DNA of 64,000 nt from Vagococcus jeotgali. Lineage in GTDB: Bacteria; Bacillota; Bacilli; Lactobacillales; Vagococcaceae. Shown here piece by piece: positions 26,341-34,643 of the stretch. How positions within the stretch are numbered: the stretch's first letter is position 1; each line of letters opens with the position of its first letter. The stretch is taken from positions 1,612,001 through 1,676,000 of the forward strand of contig NZ_CP142146.1 in the NCBI RefSeq assembly GCF_035918315.1. The letters run 5' to 3'. The position numbers and the translations under genes were made by a program. The notes under the pieces are model-generated. The model saw only the letters and a program-made list of their open reading frames with translations, had not been told where the DNA came from and searched no databases.

Positions 26341-26661
26341 TTATTTTTCTACATCCATACGACGATAAACATCGATGATTTCTTTTGCTAAATCTTTAAA
26401 AGCAATGGATGTCATTAAGTGGTCTTGACTGTGAACTGTCAATAGTGTCAATTCAATAGACTCACCTTGTGCTTCTTTTGTTAAAAGACTTGTTTGTGAT
26501 TGATGAGCTTTAACTAAAGACTCCTCTGCATCTGTCATTTTAGCGTCCGCTTTTTCAAACTCTCCTTGTTTTGCTGCTTGGATTGCTTCCATTGAATCAC
26601 TTTTGGCATTTCCTGAGTTCATAATTAGACCCATGATTGCCTCTAAATTTTTATCATCCAT
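26341..26661 (-). CDS. PTS EIIA component, lactose/cellobiose family
   Basis: 106 residues, normal for EIIA(Lac/Cel). 'LLTVHSQDHLMTS' carries the phosphorylated His near residue 77 and the Asp-His pair that follows. It accepts phosphate from HPr and passes it to EIIB. Last gene of the operon, 26 bp after EIIB, with AAGGGG before its ATG. It could also serve the EIIC at 23.9 kb, which has no EIIA of its own. Confidence 0.93.
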   Translation of the reverse strand: MDDKNLEAIMGLIMNSGNAKSDSMEAIQAAKQGEFEKADAKMTDAEESLVKAHQSQTSLLTKEAQGESIELTLLTVHSQDHLMTSIAFKDLAKEIIDVYRRMDVEK

Positions 26662-26687
26662 TACATTAATCCCCTTAAATCTTTTTC

Positions 26688-27008
26688 TTATTTATTCATT
26701 AATTCTATAGCAGAATTTAAAACATTCTCGCCATTCATCATACCGTAATCTGACATGTTGATAACTTCCACTGGAATTCCTTGAGGACCAAATGTTTCTT
26801 CAAATTGTTTTTTCATAAAACGAACTTGAGGTCCTAATAATACGACATCAATCTCCTTTTTCGCTACTTGATCAGGTGCTTCAGACGTAGATACTGCAAA
26901 AATCTCAGCATCAACACCTTTATCAGTTGCTGCTTGTTGCATTTTTGTTACTAATAAACTTGTACTCATACCTGCTGAACATACTAACATGATTGTTTTT
27001 TCTGCCAT
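26688..27008 (-). CDS. PTS EIIB component, lactose/cellobiose family
   Basis: 106 residues. The N-terminal phosphorylation loop 'MLVCSAGMSTSLLVTKM' has the active Cys at residue 10, and 'VVLLGPQVRFM' is the other family block. It transfers phosphate from EIIA to the incoming sugar bound by EIIC. Separated from its EIIC gene (28986-30386) by a DUF3284 gene, a 1.2-kb IS30 copy and a small membrane protein gene. Confidence 0.93.
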   Translation of the reverse strand: MAEKTIMLVCSAGMSTSLLVTKMQQAATDKGVDAEIFAVSTSEAPDQVAKKEIDVVLLGPQVRFMKKQFEETFGPQGIPVEVINMSDYGMMNGENVLNSAIELMNK

Positions 27009-27100
27009 TTTATTCCATCCTTTACCCTTTTTTTTAGAAACTTTCTTCCTTACATTATATACCTTTTCTTGTATTAAGTACAGGTATATATCTAGTATTT

Positions 27101-27514
27101 TTAATATGATTGCTCAATTGCATTGAGCATCTGAATAAATCTTTTTTTCTTAAAATAACCTAAAAATATACCAAACATTCTATCATTTATTTTTTGGAGG
27201 CTATTACTTGTTAAATTATCCTCTGAGTAAGTTAACTGACATATAGTACTTGATAACTGATTAATTCTATACTGACTAATAAAAGTATTGTTTATCGTTT
27301 CTGTTTCAAATTTATATGTTTTATTTTTTTCTATCTCAAGTATGGTAATCTTGGCACGTTTATTTTTCCCAAACTCTTTAACATAACTCAGGTTTTCCAG
27401 TTGGCACTCTCTAATAGGTTCTCCTATAGCTTGTTCAACGTCATACCTTACGGAATCGATTATTACTTTGTACAAATAAGCAGATGGTATATTTAGCTCT
27501 TTAATGATTTTCAT
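27101..27514 (-). CDS. DUF3284 family protein associated with cellobiose-type PTS
   Basis: About 137 residues. 'MKIIKELNIPSAYLYKVIIDS', 'VKEFGKNKRAKITILE' and the C-terminal 'FLGYFKKKRFIQMLNAIE' match the DUF3284 pattern I know from PTS operons of Lactobacillales; its function is not established. An ATG at 27523 in the same frame lies too close to AAGGA, so I prefer 27514, although the spacing is then long. Immediately upstream the IS30 copy b has inserted, so normal transcription from the sigma-54 promoter must now cross that element. Confidence 0.75.
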   Translation of the reverse strand: MKIIKELNIPSAYLYKVIIDSVRYDVEQAIGEPIRECQLENLSYVKEFGKNKRAKITILEIEKNKTYKFETETINNTFISQYRINQLSSTICQLTYSEDNLTSNSLQKINDRMFGIFLGYFKKKRFIQMLNAIEQSY

Positions 27515-27549
27515 GGTCACCATTATCCTTTTTTTTATTTTTTTTTAAA

Positions 27550-28790
27550 TCTAAATTGCAACATTAAGTTAGCCACTCTGGTAAAAATATCTAAATATCA
27601 GTGTTATTTTATTGAACCCCTTACTTACCAACATGTTTTGATCTTTAGATTTTGAATTTCTTCTAAAAATAATGTTGCTGGTTGTCTATAGTCTAAAATT
27701 TTACGCGGTAAAAGATTAACTTTTTCAGTAGCCAGTTGTATGAACTGCTTTGAGTAGTGACAGATAGGCGTTCCTTTCGGAACAAATTGCCGTAATAAAC
27801 CATTATGTCTTTCGTTTGTTCCTCGTTCCCAAGATGAATAAGGGTGAGCAAAGTAGATATCAGTCATTTGTTGCAGAGTATCATCAAGTGAGCTAAATTC
27901 ACTGCCATTATCAGCAGTAATCGATTGAAATATGCTACTAAATCGGGCTCTTCCAAACTCATATTTTAACTGTTTAATAGCGTAACTAACAGACTCTTCA
28001 GTATGATCATCTAGAACAACAGTAATCATGTAGCGAGTTTTTCTTTCAACAAGTGTAAGTAGAGCATTATCATCTTTAGATTTTGAACCAATGACACTGT
28101 CTATTTCCCAATGACCAAACTCTTGTCTAGAATCAATTTTGCTAGGTCGTTCATCAATTGATTTTCCAAGAGCTTTTTTATGCTGACGACTTCTTTTCTT
28201 TTTAGGTGATAGTCTAACTTTCATCTTGAGATGATGATTTCTGACTGGTAAAAAACCTTTATCAATATAGTTATAAAGTGTCTTAGTAGAAACAATAGGT
28301 TTATCCCAAGTCCCTAAAGACTTGATAAAGCCAACAATTGCATCTGGTGACCAATTAAAGTCTATCATTTGTTTACAGGCATAATTAATAAAATCAACAG
28401 CACTAACTAGCTTAGATTTCGAACCACAGCGTTTCCTGTTTTCTATGTATTTAGCTTGCCCCGTATCAGCAAAATAGAGTTGTTTAGGTTTCTTATTTTC
28501 TTTGATTTGCGTGGTCGTTCCTCGTTTAAGCTCATTACTTATTGTTTGATGGTGTCGGCCTAATCGTCTACCAATTTCTCTATTAGAGTCTCCCATATTA
28601 TGCCAAACTTCAATAAGCTGCCTTTCCTTTAAGGAAAGATGTTTATAACTAGATGTCTTTGTGTTATTCTTAATTTTCACCATGATAAAAATTCCTTTCG
28701 TTGTTGGGTAGTTACTTCAATGATACACGAATTTTTACCATGGTGTTTTTTTATTATTTTAGAGTGGCTAACTTGATTTTACAACTAAGC
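27550..28790 (-). mobile_element. IS30-family element, copy b (inside the PTS operon)
   Basis: 1241 bp, the same element as 12778-14018. Ends TCTAAATTG and GCTTAGTTG share AAGTTAGCCACTCT inside. Flanked by near-identical 13-bp sequences (A, nine T, three A at 27537-27549; A, eight T, four A at 28791-28803). It separates the small membrane protein gene from the DUF3284 gene. Confidence 0.9.
27625..28683 (-). CDS. IS30-family transposase (copy b)
   Basis: 352 residues, identical in protein sequence to the copy at 12853-13911. The only DNA differences I noticed inside the genes are silent (for example GGC to GGT near 27710). Catalytic blocks 'EIDSVIG', 'TADNGSEFSS' and 'NERHNGLLRQF' are intact. 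Co-directional with the PTS operon it interrupts. Confidence 0.93.
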   Translation of the reverse strand: MVKIKNNTKTSSYKHLSLKERQLIEVWHNMGDSNREIGRRLGRHHQTISNELKRGTTTQIKENKKPKQLYFADTGQAKYIENRKRCGSKSKLVSAVDFINYACKQMIDFNWSPDAIVGFIKSLGTWDKPIVSTKTLYNYIDKGFLPVRNHHLKMKVRLSPKKKRSRQHKKALGKSIDERPSKIDSRQEFGHWEIDSVIGSKSKDDNALLTLVERKTRYMITVVLDDHTEESVSYAIKQLKYEFGRARFSSIFQSITADNGSEFSSLDDTLQQMTDIYFAHPYSSWERGTNERHNGLLRQFVPKGTPICHYSKQFIQLATEKVNLLPRKILDYRQPATLFLEEIQNLKIKTCW

Positions 28791-28939
28791 ATTTTTTTTA
28801 AAATAAATACTGTTCCAAATATAATAAATGTTACTGCTGTTACAATACTTAATAGATCATATTGTCCAGTTACGGCGTTAGAGCTAAGCAAAAAGATAAT
28901 TAAACCAATACTTATTAAAAAAAGACCATTCTTACTCAT
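28754..28939 (-). CDS. Small two-helix membrane protein, 3' end altered by IS30
   Basis: 61 codons as it stands. Two hydrophobic helices ('GLFLISIGLIIFLLSS' and 'LLSIVTAVTFIIFGTVFIL') lie between short charged ends. The last codons (after 'FILKKM') are encoded by the IS30 terminus. Joining the flanks without the element gives a stop soon after 'GTVFI' with one copy of the target repeat, so the native protein was probably about 46 residues. I do not recognise a family. It lies between EIIC and the DUF3284 gene, which suggests a PTS accessory role, unproven. Confidence 0.6.
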   Translation of the reverse strand: MSKNGLFLISIGLIIFLLSSNAVTGQYDLLSIVTAVTFIIFGTVFILKKMLSCKIKLATLK

Positions 28940-28985
28940 CTGACTTATTCCTACCTTTCATATAATTGTTATCATTACCATTAAA

Positions 28986-30386
28986 TTATCCTTTAATATC
29001 TGCTTTATTTGCTGCAATAACAAATGGTGCATAAATAACAAAGGCCGCTATCATAGATACTAAAGTAACAATAGGTGCTCGCCAATCCCCACCGGTTGCT
29101 AAAAATGATAATAAAAATGGTGGTGTCACCCAAACAACTGCTTGATTAACTGGGTTTACTAAGCCTGCGACTGTTGCAAAATAACCAATTGATGTTGATA
29201 CAACAGGTGCTAAAATAAATGGAATAAACATGATTGGATTTAATACAACTGGTAAACCAAACATGATTGGCTCATTAATATTAAAAATACCAGGTCCTAA
29301 CGATAACTTACCAACTGTTCGGTAATCTGCACGTTTAGAAAAAATTAATATAGCAATGATTAAAACTAGGGTTCCACCATTTCCACCAAACATTGTATAA
29401 GCATCAAATGATCCTCTAACCCACATATAACCTTCTTGCTTAACTAGAGTCGCCCCACCATCATTAAATAGATTAATATTAGTTATTTGAGCAACTCCCC
29501 ACACACCTTCTAATACTGGCGCTAAAATGTTCATACCATGTAAGCCGAAGAACCAAAAAACTTGAATTAAGATTGTAGCTAAAATAACAGCTCCAAATCC
29601 TTGTGACATTGCAAGTAAAGGTTTTCCAATAAATTCTTGTACCCAATCAATAAATAACATACCATTTGAAATTTTACCAAATATAAAGTTAAAAATTGCA
29701 ATAGCATAAAGTGCTGCTGTCGCTGGGATAATAGCTGCAAAAGCTTTAGATACAGCTGGAGGTACTGAATCAGGCATCTTAATTGTGATATTAGCTTGCA
29801 TTAATTTAGCATAAATAATCGTTGAAATAAACCCTAGAATCATGGCTGTAAAATAAGCATTCCCATCTAGGTGAGACAATTGTAGCCACCCCCACTGTGA
29901 AGCTGTTAGCCCCTCAGGTGTTGCTGACCAACCTGCATCTGAAAACTTTTCATTTATTTCATTCATCAGTTGTGCAGATACTGGTGTGTTAATTGTTGTT
30001 GTGACAGAGAATGCTATTCCCTGAACAAGTGCTGACAGAGAAACGATTCCCCCTGCTAGTTCATTAACTCCGTATACTTTAGATATATTATAACCTAGAG
30101 AAAAAGCAAAAATTAAACCAGCAATAGCTAATGTTCCATTCCATACAAATCCATTAATTGCTATTATCTCTTTTAAGACTGGTATCGTACTAGCATCATA
30201 CCTTGGAATAAATTGAGTGGGCATATCTCGAATAATAGCATTTATCAACACTGCAATTGAACCTGCCATTGTTGCAGGCATCGCACCTATAAAAGCATCC
30301 CTTAAAGCAATTAAATGTCTTTCATTACCAATTTTATCTGCAACTGGTAATAAATATTTTTCAATCCATTGTGTTAACTTATCCAT
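28986..30386 (-). CDS. PTS EIIC component, lactose/cellobiose family (sigma-54 regulated operon)
   Basis: 466 residues behind AAGGAGG. EIIC features: 'DKIGNERHLIALRDAFIGAMPATMAGSI', 'FWFFGLHGMNILAPVLEGVW' and 'GPGIFNINEPIMFGLPVVLNPIMFIPF'. It is longer than the EIIC at 23.9 kb because of an insertion near residues 130-170. It is the first gene of the operon that continues with a small membrane protein, DUF3284, EIIB and EIIA. A -24/-12 promoter lies 65 bp upstream and the matching activator gene lies beyond the IS256 copy. Substrate not determinable; cellobiose, chitobiose or a muropeptide disaccharide are all possible. Confidence 0.9.
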   Translation of the reverse strand: MDKLTQWIEKYLLPVADKIGNERHLIALRDAFIGAMPATMAGSIAVLINAIIRDMPTQFIPRYDASTIPVLKEIIAINGFVWNGTLAIAGLIFAFSLGYNISKVYGVNELAGGIVSLSALVQGIAFSVTTTINTPVSAQLMNEINEKFSDAGWSATPEGLTASQWGWLQLSHLDGNAYFTAMILGFISTIIYAKLMQANITIKMPDSVPPAVSKAFAAIIPATAALYAIAIFNFIFGKISNGMLFIDWVQEFIGKPLLAMSQGFGAVILATILIQVFWFFGLHGMNILAPVLEGVWGVAQITNINLFNDGGATLVKQEGYMWVRGSFDAYTMFGGNGGTLVLIIAILIFSKRADYRTVGKLSLGPGIFNINEPIMFGLPVVLNPIMFIPFILAPVVSTSIGYFATVAGLVNPVNQAVVWVTPPFLLSFLATGGDWRAPIVTLVSMIAAFVIYAPFVIAANKADIKG

Positions 30387-30450
30387 AAATCATCCTCCTT
30401 ATATTTTGTCCTAAATTTGTTATTTCTTTTATCCCTCCTCTGTTAAATAA

Positions 30451-30466
30451 AGCAATATCCGTGCCA
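30451..30466 (-). promoter_or_regulatory. Sigma-54 (-24/-12) promoter of the PTS operon
   Basis: Reading the minus strand, TGGCACGGATATTGCT matches the consensus TGGCACG-N4-TTGCW at every fixed position. The GG and GC dinucleotides are correctly placed, and transcription should start near 30440, about 54 nt before the EIIC start codon. Confidence 0.9.
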
Positions 30467-30469
30467 AAA

Positions 30470-30491
30470 AAACGCTTACTTTTAAGCGTTT
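30470..30491. promoter_or_regulatory. Inverted repeat next to the -24 element (candidate cre or regulator site)
   Basis: Perfect 9-bp arms AAACGCTTA and TAAGCGTTT with a 4-nt centre. Each arm resembles half of a catabolite-responsive element (…AAnCGnT…), so CcpA control is possible; a small hairpin without function is the alternative. Confidence 0.5.
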
Positions 30492-30507
30492 CCTTATGTT
30501 TTTAGAT

Positions 30508-30537
30508 TACACACTAACATAAAAAAATACACACTAA
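30508..30537. promoter_or_regulatory. Paired direct repeats, candidate upstream activator sequence
   Basis: TACACACTAA occurs at 30508-30517 and again at 30528-30537, exactly 20 bp apart, so both lie on one face of the helix at about -68 to -98 from the predicted sigma-54 start. That position and phasing suit a LevR-type activator. The assignment is inferred. Confidence 0.5.
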
Positions 30538-30541
30538 AAAA

Positions 30542-30601
30542 ACACAATGTACAGAAGTTTAATTTTTTCAACAAAAGATATTAAACTTCTATACATTGTG
30601 T
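30542..30601 (-). terminator. Long hairpin between activator gene and PTS operon
   Basis: 22-bp arms (ACACAATGTACAGAAGTTTA and on, 30542-30563; complement 30580-30601) with one mismatch and a 16-nt loop. Downstream on the minus strand is T-rich. It probably ends the sfsA-to-activator transcript; it lost direct contact with the activator gene when IS256 inserted. Confidence 0.6.
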
Positions 30602-30665
30602 AAACTCATTTAAAACTTTTGACCATTAAGAATGAACATAATTTTTATTGATTCCACGTCTTTAT

Positions 30666-31993
30666 GGTTGCGTCAAGAATTATGTGTAAATGGAAAATCC
30701 ATTCCATTTTTTTAAGTTAAAACATTGATTCTAATGTATCTTGTATTTCCTTAAATCCTTTATGTACTCTGCCTAAAAATTTTTGGTTATATTCATTGAA
30801 CTGAGAAACAAGGAATCTCTCCAGAGATTCTTCATTAGGAAATTGTTCTTTTCTCTTTGTATATTTTTTTAACTGTTTATTAAATCCCTCAATCAAGTTA
30901 GTTGAGTAGATAGTTCTTCTGATTGATGGTGGGAAGTTATAGAAAGTTAATATAGCAGGATTCAAGAGTAATTTAACTACTCGTGGATACTGCTTTTTCC
31001 ATTTATCTATCATAAAACTTATTTGATTCATAGCTTCTTCTTTTGAAGCTGCTTGATAAACCAATTTGAAATCATTACAGACTTCTTGTCGATCACTAAC
31101 ACGAACCTTATGAGCAATATTTCTAGAGATATGGACACAACATTGTTGAAATTGAGCATTTGGATAGACACTATGGATACTATCGTGAATACCACTTAAA
31201 CCATCAGTTACAACTAATAAAACCTCTTCTAAACCACGATCTTTTAAATCTTGAAGTATCTCTTTCCAAACATAAGCAGATTCGGTTGGAGCAATAGTAA
31301 ATCCTAGAACCTCTTTGGTTCCATCCAATCGAATGCCTATCACAATATAAACGGCTTCTTTTGATACGGTTTGTCTCTTTAAAGGAATATGAGTAGCATC
31401 CATAAAAATGACTGAGTATTTAGCTTCTAAAGTTCTTTCTTTAAAAGCCAAAACATCTTCAGATACGATTTTACTCATGTTTGAAATAGTTTGTGGTGTG
31501 TAATAATGACCATACATTTTTTCAATTAGATCAGAGATTTCAGACATAGTGATCCCTTTTTTAAATAGCTGAATAATAGTAGTTTCTAAGGAATCATTGG
31601 TTCTTTTATAGGCTGGTAATGTTTGTTGGGAAAATTCTCCATTTCTATCTCTAGGAATCACCAAATTTAATTCTCCATATTCTGTTTTAAATGAACGTGA
31701 GTAATTCCCATTGCGGGAATTACCTGAATTAAATCCAGCTCTATCATACTTTTCGTAGTCAAGAAACGCTGTTAATTCAGCCTGTAATAATGAGTTGATA
31801 GCGAGTTCTAAATGACGACGAAATAAATCATCTAAATCACCTTTATTAATTAGTGTTTCCATTATTTCTGTAGTAAAATGAGTCATGAGAAAGTCCTCCT
31901 ATAAAATTTCTGTGTCGTAACTTTAATTTTACAGAATGGACTTTCTCTTTTTCTACCCTAAATTTCTATTTACACAAAATATTTTACCCTATC
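30666..31993 (-). mobile_element. Intact IS256-family element (copy B)
   Basis: 1328 bp. Ends GGTTGCGTCAAG and GATAGGGTAAAA share TGTGTAAAT. Flanked by the perfect 8-bp direct repeat GTCTTTAT (30658-30665 and 31994-32001). Same element as the split copy at 12585-15166. Inserted in the last codons of the LevR-type activator gene. Confidence 0.95.
30717..31886 (-). CDS. IS256-family (mutator type) transposase
   Basis: 389 residues, full length. DDE-type blocks are 'VIFMDATHIPLKRQ', 'LLVVTDGLSGIHDSI' and 'STNLIEGFNKQLKKYTKRKEQFPNEE' (only parts quoted), with 'CCVHISRN' between them, typical of mutator-type transposases. It is intact and therefore could act on the broken copy A as well. Same strand as the activator gene it interrupts. 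Confidence 0.93.
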   Translation of the reverse strand: MTHFTTEIMETLINKGDLDDLFRRHLELAINSLLQAELTAFLDYEKYDRAGFNSGNSRNGNYSRSFKTEYGELNLVIPRDRNGEFSQQTLPAYKRTNDSLETTIIQLFKKGITMSEISDLIEKMYGHYYTPQTISNMSKIVSEDVLAFKERTLEAKYSVIFMDATHIPLKRQTVSKEAVYIVIGIRLDGTKEVLGFTIAPTESAYVWKEILQDLKDRGLEEVLLVVTDGLSGIHDSIHSVYPNAQFQQCCVHISRNIAHKVRVSDRQEVCNDFKLVYQAASKEEAMNQISFMIDKWKKQYPRVVKLLLNPAILTFYNFPPSIRRTIYSTNLIEGFNKQLKKYTKRKEQFPNEESLERFLVSQFNEYNQKFLGRVHKGFKEIQDTLESMF

Positions 31994-34627
31994 GTCTTTA
32001 TTTGAAAAGCATATTTCATACTTATCTTCTAAAACTTTTAATTCATTATAAACCATAATGATATCATCGTCTTTTGGGCAGCTTTGTTCTTTTGTTACCT
32101 CCCGAATTGATAAATCTACTTTAGATTGTAACAGGTGATTGACTAAAAATATTATATGTAATAAAATACCTTGCTTTACTTCAAAAGATATTCTTATTCC
32201 TAAAACATCAATAATACTCTGGATTAAAACTGTAACTTCCTGCTGTAGTTCAGCAATATTACTAATATATTTGAGTTCCTTTTCGATCGATGAGGCTACA
32301 TGATTTTCCTTAGCAACTATTCTTCTAAATGAATCGATGTGATTATCATTTAATATATCATAAGCTGAAAAAAATGGTATGTTGTTGTACATTACCTTAA
32401 CTGTCCCAACAACAGCTAGTATGTTATTTTCTTTAGATAAACCTGCTAAGGATGTTAAAAAGTTTCTTTTATTAAAAAATTGTAATTGAATAATTTTGAT
32501 GCTTTTATCCTGTAACATACCTTGTAATTTATCATTTAATACATTGGCAACCCCTTCTCCTGTAAAACAAGCTACGACAATTACATCATTGTAAGTACCA
32601 CTGATACTAGCATCAATTACTTCTTCAAACTGACGTTGTATTATTGTTTCAAAAGAAATCTTCAAACTCTTATAAATATCATTTAAACCCTTACCATTAC
32701 TTGCCATTCTTACAGCCTCCAGCACAACCATCGTAGATGTAAAAGAGACAGTTTTAATTTGTATGTTAGTCTCTCTTGTCAGCATAACTCCTATTCGCTC
32801 TAAAGATCCCATATCAGTCAAAATAAGTAATCCTTTACTTAATGAATTCTTTTTTTCTTGTACATACTGTTTAATCTGCTCGTATATTTGGGTTGGTTCC
32901 ATTGATAGTGGCATATTAAAAGCAACACCATCACTAACTCCTAATAGCTCTTGAACTGCTTCTAACATACTAGTTGCAGTGGACTTACCATGCATTAGTA
33001 ATAGAATATTTACTTTGTCTTGATGAATAACTGAATTCTCGCTCAAATTTGTTGTTAAAAACATGGTCATAAATCCTATTTCATCAAATGGTATATCAAT
33101 ATCAAATTTTTTTTCAATCATACTTGATAATTCAATTGCTAACTGAAATTCTCTTAAATATTTTTTTCTTATCTCATTTAAATTAGGATGATTTATCGTT
33201 TGATTCTTATTTATTCTTTCCACGGTACTCTGTAAATGTAGTGCAAATGTAAACTTAGCTTTATCATTAAATATTCTCCCCAATTTTTCTTCTGCAATTA
33301 AATAAACTTCTTCTGCAATCTCCCAACACTCTGCTTGCACCAAATTTTGATGAATATCATTTCGAGAGAGTTCATCTACGTATACATCAAAATACTGATT
33401 AAGATTTTTTTTAATTAAATGCTCTAAGTCAATCGGCTGATTGCCATCTAGATTCTGACTAGTCACCTCATCATCAATTGTATTGTAGACATCCATATCT
33501 TTAGTGACATCTTGACGCCAGACAACTGTCGCTTGGCCAGGATAGTATATGACCTCTTCGTCAAAATGTTCCATAGTGGCATTAAATTTTTCGGGTAATT
33601 CCTTAATATGTAGTAAACCTTTTTGAATAGTTAGTGGCAAATCTGATACGCCAATACTTAAATGCTTAGCATCAGTTGTTCGGTAATGTAGAAAGGACTT
33701 AGCACAAACTGATTTTAAATCACGTTTCATTTGGCCTATATTACCAGTGGTTTTATATAAAATAAAAGCTAAAATTGCTTCTCTTTCAATATGGATTGGT
33801 GTACTGAGTCTATTTGCTTCTTGAGATAAAAATAAAGAGATAATGTCATAACGCTCTTCTAGTGTACGCTCTTGGAGAGAAGGTAGAGTGATGAACATTG
33901 GAATTCGTCTTTTAAACGTATCTAGAAATAATTCCTCCTTTTCAGTTGTCGCACCAATAATTTGCACGGTAGCTTGATATGTATCTTTATTTTCACCAAG
34001 AGGGCGATACGTGCCTTTGTCAATAAATGTGAATAACATCTCTTGACCTTCTGGTGGCAAGCGGTGAATTTCATCTAAAAACAAAACACCACCATCTGCC
34101 TTAGCGATTAATCCTAATTTATCCTCATCAGCCCCTGTAAAAGCCCCTTGCTTCACACCAAATATATGTCCAAATAATAGTTGAGGATTTTGGGCATAGT
34201 CAGCACAATTAAATGATACAAATGGAGCATCTGGTGTAAGACTATCAGATGATAATCCAAACTCATACATACACTCCGCAAACATCGATTTCCCTGTACC
34301 AGATTCACCAAAAATGAGAGCATGCAGACCATTAGGTGGGTATAGCATAGCTGCTTTTCCTTGTTTTATGGAAACTACTAATGATTCATTTTTCCCAACT
34401 AAAGAATCAAATGTCACCAAATCTTCCTGTGTTACTTGCTTTTTATCTACAGAATAAAGAACAGGGCGCCCATCTGTACGATTGACGACCCCATCTTTGT
34501 ATAATTCTGTTAGATAACGACTCACATTGCTTCTATCTATCCCTAATTGTTCTGATATATAGGTAGCATCGACTAAACTATCAGATATCTTAATCAAATT
34601 TAGTACTTGTTGTTTTCGACTCGTCAT
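31970..34627 (-). CDS. LevR-type sigma-54 activator with PTS regulation domains, C-terminus replaced by IS256 sequence
   Basis: About 885 residues. Order: N-terminal helix-turn-helix ('ATYISEQLGIDRSNVSRYLTE'), AAA+ domain with Walker A 'GESGTGKS' (about 107-114), sigma-54 contact loop 'GAFTGA' (161-166) and Walker B 'VLFLDEIH' (near 185), a PRD, an EIIA-Man-like domain ('NILLLMHGKSTATSML'), an EIIB-like segment ('DVIVVACFTGEGVANVL') and a C-terminal PRD ('GILLHIIFLVNHLL'). The ATG at 34627 is chosen over a GTG at 34642 because AGGAG is spaced for it. The last seven codons (DRVKYFV) come from the IS256 end; rejoining the flanks would restore fifteen codons ending in 'LNGQKF'. Target: the -24/-12 promoter at 30451. 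Confidence 0.88.
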   Translation of the reverse strand: MTSRKQQVLNLIKISDSLVDATYISEQLGIDRSNVSRYLTELYKDGVVNRTDGRPVLYSVDKKQVTQEDLVTFDSLVGKNESLVVSIKQGKAAMLYPPNGLHALIFGESGTGKSMFAECMYEFGLSSDSLTPDAPFVSFNCADYAQNPQLLFGHIFGVKQGAFTGADEDKLGLIAKADGGVLFLDEIHRLPPEGQEMLFTFIDKGTYRPLGENKDTYQATVQIIGATTEKEELFLDTFKRRIPMFITLPSLQERTLEERYDIISLFLSQEANRLSTPIHIEREAILAFILYKTTGNIGQMKRDLKSVCAKSFLHYRTTDAKHLSIGVSDLPLTIQKGLLHIKELPEKFNATMEHFDEEVIYYPGQATVVWRQDVTKDMDVYNTIDDEVTSQNLDGNQPIDLEHLIKKNLNQYFDVYVDELSRNDIHQNLVQAECWEIAEEVYLIAEEKLGRIFNDKAKFTFALHLQSTVERINKNQTINHPNLNEIRKKYLREFQLAIELSSMIEKKFDIDIPFDEIGFMTMFLTTNLSENSVIHQDKVNILLLMHGKSTATSMLEAVQELLGVSDGVAFNMPLSMEPTQIYEQIKQYVQEKKNSLSKGLLILTDMGSLERIGVMLTRETNIQIKTVSFTSTMVVLEAVRMASNGKGLNDIYKSLKISFETIIQRQFEEVIDASISGTYNDVIVVACFTGEGVANVLNDKLQGMLQDKSIKIIQLQFFNKRNFLTSLAGLSKENNILAVVGTVKVMYNNIPFFSAYDILNDNHIDSFRRIVAKENHVASSIEKELKYISNIAELQQEVTVLIQSIIDVLGIRISFEVKQGILLHIIFLVNHLLQSKVDLSIREVTKEQSCPKDDDIIMVYNELKVLEDKYEICFSNKDDRVKYFV

Positions 34628-34643
34628 CTCCTCACTCCTCACA

